The notes under the pieces are model-generated. The model ran no database searches. It was not told the origin of the DNA and saw only the letters and a list, made by a program, of their open reading frames with translations. A stretch of 64,000 nt of DNA from Pyrus communis (lineage: Eukaryota; Streptophyta; Magnoliopsida; Rosales; Rosaceae), in assembly GCF_963583255.1 (NCBI RefSeq), contig NC_084809.1:7673501-7737500 (forward strand). The letters are read 5' to 3'. Numbering within the stretch: the stretch's first letter is position 1; each line of letters begins with the position of its first letter. The position numbers and the translations under genes are program-made. Shown here piece after piece: positions 57,810 to 64,000 of this stretch.

Positions 57810-57970
57810 ATAGTCTAATGGTATTTCTCTTTACTGGTAAGTGGGATGTCTTAAATTCAATTATCGCCAGAGGCAAATTTGAACCACATTATTGCTAACC
57901 CATTGTGAGGCTTAGCCTACTCCCCCACCCCCTTAGTATAGATAATATCGTTTGTAAAAAAAAAAAAAAG
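57810..57970 (+). repeat. SINE-like repeat (Au-type family)
   Basis: ATAGTCTAATGGTATT, TACTGGTAAGTGGGATG, GAACCACATTATTGCTAACC, TTGTGAGGCTTAGCC and ATAATATCGTTTGT followed by poly-A. It is the clearest full member of the family in this window. Confidence 0.7.
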
Positions 57971-57984
57971 TACTAATGACTCGT

Positions 57985-58120
57985 TTGGAAGGGTGTTTAA
58001 AATGACTGAAAACGCTTTTAGTGAAACTAATTTTCTTTCAAAAGAACTTAAAGTGCTTTTTAAAGCAAATATAAAATATATGTTTCTTGCAGAAAACACT
58101 TCAAGAAACATCAAATATAG
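57985..58120. repeat. MITE-like repeat (AAGTGCTTTTAG family)
   Basis: CGCTTTTAGTGAAAC, CTTAAAGTGCTTTTTAAA and CTTGCAGAAAACACTTCAAG match the members at 30541 and 39005. Confidence 0.55.
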
Positions 58121-58199
58121 TCTACGCGTTTTCCAATTTGTCTTTATTTATTTTTTGTTGGATCTATTTTTTAATTAAAAATAACAAATGAAAGTAACT

Positions 58200-58860
58200 A
58201 CCCACTAAGTGGGTTTATGAAATTACTAGTTTAACCTTGACTAATCAATTTTAATGTTTTGAGGTTCCAAATAAGGAAGGACAAAATTTGGTATTATAAA
58301 TGATTTGCCACTTTTCTCCTCTCCCTTAGTATGTAGAGTTAAGTCATTTGATATTAAAAGTTCAGTGGAGTTTATTCGACAAATTATAGGGTGTCAATAA
58401 ATCACTTAAAAAATATATTGAAATTATGACTAAATAAATTTATGTAGATCGTTTGTCCAATAAAAATATAATTTCTTAATTAATTTACTTTTCCTGCCAA
58501 AAAAAATTTTACTTTTCTTAGTTTCCTCCGTAGAAAAACCAAAAAACAGAAAGCAAACAAGGATCTCAAATTTGAGATAGAAAGACGATGTACGATAGAA
58601 CAATTGTAAAGGTACAAATATCAAATGCCAATATACAAAAGGCAGTTCAGATTTCATGGTTGGCAGTTCTGACTTCCATTGATTTTTTTAAATTCAATGT
58701 CAACTGTCTCCAAGTGAGCAAATTGACAAGAAGGAAGCTGTAAATAGTAAAACGCTTGTTGAAATGTGTTTTTGTTAACCCTTCTGTTTCGGCAACCTCT
58801 TAGATTGTAGCCTCTAAAAAGGAGAGTTTTTTCTCCACGGAACAAACTGTCATAGCCTCT
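58200..58860. other. Noncoding upstream region of the DUF868 gene
   Basis: AT-rich, no gene seen. Short minus-strand frames lack domains. Confidence 0.5.
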
Positions 58861-58865
58861 TGCAT

Positions 58866-58890
58866 TCTCTCTCTCTCTCTCTCTCTCTCT
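58866..58890. repeat. (CT)n microsatellite in the DUF868 leader
   Basis: A CT run about 250 bp before the start codon, with further CTCTCTCTT downstream. CT-rich tracts are common in plant 5' leaders. Confidence 0.9.
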
Positions 58891-59143
58891 TCACCAACAC
58901 CTCTCTCTTCTCTCTCTCAAACCAGTTTCTCATCAATCTCCATCCATGTCAATAGGCCATTTCCAAAGGCACCAAGATTCCCAAATATCCCAAGAGGCTA
59001 AGTTGTAAGTTCCAAATTTCCAACCCTTCATTCTCATTAGCATTAGATTTCAAACAATTGAAAGAAAAAAAAATCAATGTGAAACTTTTTACCCATACCT
59101 ATTCAATGATTGCTAACCCAACAATTTTACAAATTTTGCAAAG

Positions 59144-60076
59144 ATGCAGTCTTTGAGTCGATCGATGCGAGGTAAATCATTTCATGAGTCTCCACCATTT
59201 GCAGAGAAGATCACAGACGACCCTGTGACAACAAAAACCGCACAAAGCACGGTGACTTGCGTCTTCCTTGCCAATATTGCGACATTTTGGCGGAAGGTGA
59301 CGATCATATGGTGTAAGAACCTCATGAACCATTCCCTAAGCATTCGGATTGATAGCTTAGACGGCGAGTTTCATTATACGTGCAAATTCGACCTAAAGCC
59401 ATGGCATTTTTGGAGCAAAAAAGGGTACAAGTCATTCGAGTTCGAAGGGAATCAAGTGGAGGTTTATTGGGATCTTCGGTCTGCAAAATTTGGCGGCAGC
59501 CCAGAACCGTGTTCCGACTTTTATGTTGCTCTTGTTTGCGATGAGGAGGTTGTGTTGTTATTGGGAGACATGAAGAAAAAGGCATACAAGAGAACAAAAT
59601 CCAGACCAGCCCTTGTGGAGGCACTTTTATACTACAAAAAAGAAAACGTGTTTGCCAAGAAAAGTTTTGCCACAAGAGTGAAGTTTGATGAGAAGAGAAA
59701 AGAGCATGACATTGTCGTGGAGAGCTCAACGTCCGGCCTGAAAGACCCAGAAATGTGGATCAGTGTAGACGGGATCGTGTTGATTCATGTCAAGAATTTG
59801 CAGTGGAAATTCAGAGGGAATCAGACCGTGCAGGTGAACATGCAACCGGTGCAAGTTTTCTGGGACGTGCACGATTGGCTTTTCAGCAGCCCTGGGACGG
59901 GGCACGGGCTGTTTATTTTCAAGCCAGGGGCACCGGAATCAGAGAGCGATCACGACAGAGATGGCAACGGCAGCATAAATAGTGATAATAGCAGTGCTTA
60001 TTATTCAATTCAAACAAGTAATAACTCAACATCTTCTGACTTCTGCATGTTTCTTCATGCTTATAAGATTGAGTAA
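59144..60076 (+). CDS. DUF868 family protein, single coding exon
   Basis: 310 residues in one uninterrupted frame, the normal length for this plant-specific family of unknown function. Family blocks in order: AQSTVTCVFLANIATFWRKV and TIIWCKNLMNHSLSI (about 33-68), KFDLKPWHFWSKKGYKSFE (81-99), VEVYWDLRSAKFG (104-116), SDFYVALVCDEEVVLLLGD (124-142), MWISVDGIVLIHVKNLQWKF (about 204-223) and VQVFWDVHDWLFS (about 236-248). A Ser/Asn/Asp-rich tail ends FCMFLHAYKIE. The ATG follows AATTTTGCAAAG; a GTAAGT at 59005 and that AG could bound a leader intron. No frameshift or odd codon use is seen, so this is the most confidently intact gene of the window. Confidence 0.92.
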   Translation: MQSLSRSMRGKSFHESPPFAEKITDDPVTTKTAQSTVTCVFLANIATFWRKVTIIWCKNLMNHSLSIRIDSLDGEFHYTCKFDLKPWHFWSKKGYKSFEFEGNQVEVYWDLRSAKFGGSPEPCSDFYVALVCDEEVVLLLGDMKKKAYKRTKSRPALVEALLYYKKENVFAKKSFATRVKFDEKRKEHDIVVESSTSGLKDPEMWISVDGIVLIHVKNLQWKFRGNQTVQVNMQPVQVFWDVHDWLFSSPGTGHGLFIFKPGAPESESDHDRDGNGSINSDNSSAYYSIQTSNNSTSSDFCMFLHAYKIE

Positions 60077-61480
60077 GGGACTAGCTTGCAGAAAACACGC
60101 AAAATAAAATAAAAAATAATAATAAAAAAAAAAGAAAAGGAAAATGGTTGTAAAATTGTAAATTATGGTAGTAGGATTAATTATGGGTACTTTAGTACTC
60201 ATTTGATAATTTGTAAATTAAACTTTATTCATATTATATATGCAGGAAAGAAAATTAAGGTCTAGAAATGCTATTCCATGATCTCCTACTTATTCTTGCC
60301 ATTTTTCAAGTGGATTAATTATTATTCTTGCCATTTTTACTTTCTGTATGTAGAAAATTGGAGAGGGTATTGGTATAATGTGGATACGGCTAGGGTTTAA
60401 GGACCGATATTGCTCTTAATTTTTCAGGGTAAGAAAGGTAAACAAAATGAATGAAGTTAGTATCAATATCAAGCGCCACGACGATGAGGAACATGTTCTA
60501 GAGTTTAATTGTAGCCCAAACCATGAAAAAGGAGTAGAGGAATTGATTCATTCTACCCTTGTTTTGATAGATTAATCCACTTGCTCCTAATTTTCTTATT
60601 TACTGGTGTTAAATCCGTTGACGTGAAAAAAATCAACAAGATCGATGAAAAAGAGCAGAAAGAAAATGATGTCCCAATATATAGGGTTTATACGCCATTT
60701 TACTAACCAAGTCATGATATCCCTAATCACACCAACACTGAACCTTCTTATTTACCACCTTGTTTCGTCATTGCACGACCCCGAAGTACCCTTTGTTGGC
60801 TCCGATGGACAAAGGAAGTTAGGGTAGCCGAAACATATTTGTCGATTCAAAGATGCGGTGCGCCCTTTATTTTTAAAATAAGAAAGGGTAGAGAAAATGT
60901 CTCAAGTCAATGCTTAAGTATCAGGCATCACGACGCTAAAGGAACACATGTTGGAGGTTAATTGTAGCCCAAATCAAGTAAAAAGAGTAGAGAAATTTAT
61001 TCATTAATTCTACACTTGCTTTGATAGAGAAATTTATTCTTTCTACTCATCTGCCGCCTGAAACAAGATTTGACTCTCACTTTACTTCCTATTATTGAAA
61101 AATCGACCCTTAACCCATTGAAAGTTAAATTCTATCTCAATTTGTCTTCCTTTCATCTTCTCCATCTGCCATCCCAGTAAGTTAGATCATGTGACTTCCA
61201 AGAATAATTTTTTGTTTCGAATGAAAACGTGAGACTCGAGTGTTGTTTTAGAGGTAAATGAATAATCAAAGGCAAGTCATAAACCATACCCCAAGAAGAA
61301 GGAAAAAACAGATACCATTGATTTAAAAGAAAACTAATGAGCCATTGATTTAAAAAAAAAAAAAACTAATGAAAATGGTTTCGAACTTTGAATATTTAAC
61401 CAAAAGCATCCTAGTAACTTTATTTAATAGTTTAGACAAAATTCAATGTTAAATAGGCATGGAGCTTTAATAAAAGAGTA
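60077..61480. other. Noncoding stretch with a diverged direct repeat
   Basis: GGAACATGTTCTAGAGTTTAA and TTGTAGCCCAAACCATG (about 60490-60530) recur as GGAACACATGTTGGAGGTTAA and TTGTAGCCCAAATCAAG (about 60940-60985), followed both times by AGAGTAGAG and TTCTACNCTTG. No gene seen. Confidence 0.55.
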
Positions 61481-61482
61481 AT

Positions 61483-61767
61483 GTTATTCATACCATTTTT
61501 TTATATCACATTTTTATACCACCTTAGGTGGCATCTGATGTGGACAACTATATCATTTGAAAATTTTGCAAAACCCAAGAAAATGAAGGAGAAAGACTCC
61601 TCGTATACCACAATCATAATTTAATTAACTAGTTTTTCTTAATTATTAGTTTACTAAATAATGAACTAAATTTAAAAATCTGATTAATTCAAATGATGTA
61701 GCTGTCCACATCAAATGTCACCTAAGGTGGTATGAAATGTGATACGAAAACATAGTATGAATATCAT
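61483..61767. mobile_element. TIR MITE (copy 2)
   Basis: AGTAATGTTATTCATACCAT at the left and, inverted, AATGATATTCATACTATG at the right, with CACCTTAGGTGGCATCTGATG in the left arm and its inverse in the right. An extra 55-60 bp near 61556-61610 distinguishes it from the copy at 51554. Confidence 0.7.
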
Positions 61768-61964
61768 TATTGTTAATAAAAAGGACTTCTCTAAACTTTT
61801 TCTTAACCAAAAACAACCTATTAACTTTATTTAATAAATATGATTTTAATTTTACTAAATAAAAAAAAAAAGCTTAATATAATAATTAAAAAACCCAAAA
61901 ATATTTTTTCTCTTCATAATCTCTCTTCTTTCCTCTGCCACTTCCTCTCTCTTTCCTTTATGCA

Positions 61965-62800
61965 AAGGGAATCCATTTTTTTTAAAAAAAATTGAGGATT
62001 AGGTGTGGGGTCCATTCCGCATCAAACTTCAATAATCTGAACCATATACTTTGTAAGTCTCGATTCATAGATCATCCTTACAAAATTTCAATTTAATCCG
62101 AAACCGTTTGCCTATTTAATTATCAAGATAAAATTTCATTGTTTCTTATATGACAAAATATTCATTATTTTTTTTTAACCCAATTAAATGTCTTAAATAT
62201 TTTTGATTTAGATAATATTTTGCAAAGATGATCTATGAGGTGTAACTTGAAAAATAAACGTTCAGATCATTAAAGTTCGATGTGGTGTGAACCCCACAAT
62301 TAATTCCCATTTAAAAAAAAAAAGAGTATTCCTTCCCTTAAAGGCTTCCTACACACACACACACACACGTACACAGACCCTTTATACAAAGGGATCCCCA
62401 TTTTTTGAAAAAAAAAAATGAGGATTAGGTGTGGGGCCCATTTCACATCAAATTTCAACGATCCGAACCGTCTATTTTGTTACGTTAGTCTCGATTCATA
62501 GATCATCCTTACAAAAATTCAATTCAATCCGAAACCATTTGTTTATTTAATAATTAAGATCAAATTTCATTTTTTTTCTTATATAACAAAGTATTCATTC
62601 ATTTATTTGAACCCAATTAGATGTCTTAAATATTTCCGATTTGGCTAATATTTTGTAAGGATGATCTATGAGGTACAACTTGAAAAATGAATTGTTCGAA
62701 TCGTTAAAATTCGAAGTGGTGTGGACCATACAACTAATCCATTTTTATAAAAAAATAGAGATCCATTCCCTTAAAGGCTCCCTCTCTCTCTCTCTCTCCA
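61965..62800. repeat. Two tandem copies of an inverted-repeat element, period about 420 bp
   Basis: Both copies (about 61965-62375 and 62385-62800) contain TGAGGATTAGGTGTGGGG, CTCGATTCATAGATCATCC and GATGATCTATGAGG. Within each, the start (GGTGTGGGGTCCATTC) and end (GTGTGAACCCCACAATTAA) are inverted, so each is a foldback or MITE-like unit. Each ends in a CA or CT/CA microsatellite. Confidence 0.75.
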
Positions 62801-62821
62801 CACACACACACACACACACAC
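62781..62821. repeat. (CT)n(CA)n microsatellite
   Basis: CT run followed directly by a CA run. Confidence 0.95.
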
Positions 62822-62929
62822 ATCTTAAATTATTTTTTATGAATTTTTATTCATGAAAAACACTTACTTGTTTTTTAATTTTTTTTGAAAAAGTACAATT
62901 TTGTAAATTATTTTTATAAAAATAGTGTC

Positions 62930-63270
62930 ACTGTTTAGAAATGGTGACCACTATTTCCAGAAATACTAACACTGTTTTTAGAAATGGTCCCTATTTCTAA
63001 AAGAGAGATTATATTTACACATCCCAAATTACTTTTCCCACACTCTTTTAATTTTTTAATATTTTCTACACAACACTAACACTTGATAGAAAAATATTAA
63101 AAAATTAAAAAAGTGTAAGATAAGTAATTTGAGATGTGTGTGAATATAATCTCCCATTCTAAAAATAGTGACCACTGTTTAAAAATAGTGTTATTGTTTT
63201 TAGAAATATTGACCAGTATTTATTAAAAAAGTGTCACTATCTAAAAATGGTGACAATTGTTTCTAAAAGT
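62930..63270. repeat. Degenerate GTGACCACTATTT repeats around a MITE
   Basis: AAATGGTGACCACTATTT, AAATAGTGACCACTGTTT, AATATTGACCAGTATTT and AAATGGTGACAATTGTTT variants alternate with AGTGTCACT-like words on both sides of the small MITE at 63006. Confidence 0.7.
63006..63153. mobile_element. 148-bp palindromic MITE
   Basis: It starts GAGATTATATTTACACATC and ends GTGTGAATATAATCTC. Nearly the whole element is inverted repeat (TTTTAATTTTTTAATATTTT against AAAAATATTAAAAAATTAAAA). Confidence 0.8.
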
Positions 63271-63424
63271 AGTGGGGTCGTTTGTCAGATTTCTATGATG
63301 ACTTTTCAGTTGCCTAGACGGTATCGACTTTCCTAGGTCTTTATATTTTCTTCTGGGTTTGATCTGGCCTCTTTTATTCCCTGTTGGTTTTTCTTCAATA
63401 CAATGACTTTGGACCAAAAAAAAA

Positions 63425-63455
<31 letters not shown>
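63425..63455. repeat. (AT)n microsatellite
   Basis: An AT run with one GTAT interruption following an A tract. Confidence 0.95.
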
Positions 63456-63766
63456 ATTTAGATACTCAAGAGAAGAAAAAGAAATTAAGAGCATGATGAA
63501 GTTTAATGATTGAGTATAGAAAAATTTTAAACCACGCAATCACTCTAGCTCAGATGAAGAAAATAAAATAACGTGCTAACAAGGTGTTGGAAATAAACTA
63601 TGAAATATATAGAGACAGAGAGAATTGAGAGATAGGGATGAAAAAACAAAGTGACTGGCCCGCAAGATGTTACACATTGCCCCGAAGTGGACGGCCACAT
63701 AATTAATAGTACTTACAACACCCACATAAATATATACAGTAATAAATGTAAATTACTGAAGTACCT

Positions 63767-64000
63767 TTACAACCAACGTTTCACATTCCTATTAAATTTT
63801 CCTTTACCGTAAGTAGAAATGGTAATTCTAACTAGGAGGGGGAATTCCATCCAAGCAAATAAAGTGACTGGAACACTTGAAAGAAGTATGACCGGAATCA
63901 CAATCCAGGAATGTCCACGATTTATAATTAGAAGGGCACTAGAAAAAGCAATCATCATGGTTGCAATAGCAAAAAAAAGAGTGGCAAGCCCTATTATCAT
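63767..64000 (-). CDS. Ankyrin-repeat/PGG-domain membrane protein, C-terminal part
   Basis: Only the last 77 codons are in the window; the gene continues past the right edge. The fragment has two hydrophobic segments (IIGLATLFFAIATMMIAF and WIVIPVILLSSVPVTLFAW) and the ending STYGKGKFNRNVKRWL. This is the typical C-terminus of plant ankyrin proteins with a PGG membrane domain (ITN1/ACD6-like group), which act at the plasma membrane in stress and defence signalling. The ankyrin repeats should lie upstream, outside the window. The frame ends in TAA with no break. Confidence 0.82.
   Translation of the reverse strand: MIIGLATLFFAIATMMIAFSSALLIINRGHSWIVIPVILLSSVPVTLFAWMEFPLLVRITISTYGKGKFNRNVKRWL

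Noticed and set aside
59322..59729. 135-codon minus-strand frame
   Set aside because: Antisense to the DUF868 gene, whose plus-strand frame has strong family motifs.

Overview
This window is plant nuclear DNA, AT-rich and packed with transposons. Plant-specific genes (a HIPP-type metal-domain pair, F-box/FBA, DUF868, PGG/ankyrin), short introns with GT/AG borders, and many Copia, MULE, hAT, Harbinger, SINE and MITE insertions all point to a woody eudicot. The form of the 5S-rRNA-bearing TRIM (Cassandra type) and the repeat style suggest Rosaceae, probably apple or pear; that species call is inference from memory, not a search.

Layout. 0-3.3 kb: a 2.15-kb solo LTR (5-bp target duplication ATTAC) nested in an older inverted-repeat element. 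3.3-6.2 kb: noncoding, with an LTR-like scrap and probable upstream sequence of a microRNA gene. 6.2-17.4 kb: a tandem duplication (units 6209-12396 and 12397-17355). Each unit carries a MIR160-like hairpin on the + strand and a small isoprenylated HMA-domain gene on the - strand. Each unit has since taken its own insertions: a mini-Copia and a TIR element in unit 1; a MITE in the microRNA loop and an hAT-like element in unit 2. 17.4-20.3 kb: no gene seen. 20.3-27 kb: a decayed Copia retrotransposon on the - strand, both LTRs present. 27-30.7 kb: SINEs, a Cassandra solo LTR and a fragment of another element.

30.7-55.7 kb is a second, larger tandem duplication (units about 30.7-43.7 and 43.7-55.7 kb) of a locus encoding BMT5-like (DUF2431) rRNA-methyltransferase-type proteins. 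It holds two structurally intact genes (32.5-35.4 and 54.0-55.7 kb), one pseudogene (47.4-48.5 kb) and one 3' scrap (42.6 kb). It also holds an F-box gene with one in-frame stop, a complete Cassandra element, a 422-bp near-perfect palindrome, a MULE that captured an apyrase exon and sits in an intron, a LINE-like insertion, a 1.57-kb MULE-like element with minisatellite content, a Harbinger-like element and a captured CCT5 first exon. 55.7-64 kb: MITE clusters, one intact single-exon DUF868 gene (59.1-60.1 kb) and, at the right edge, the C-terminus of an ankyrin/PGG membrane protein.

The genes do not form a pathway. The main story is local duplication followed by transposon-driven divergence, including three cases where a transposon altered or captured coding or microRNA sequence. 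No new multi-gene system was identified. Exon borders were placed by reading splice sites by eye and by comparing paralogues within the window.
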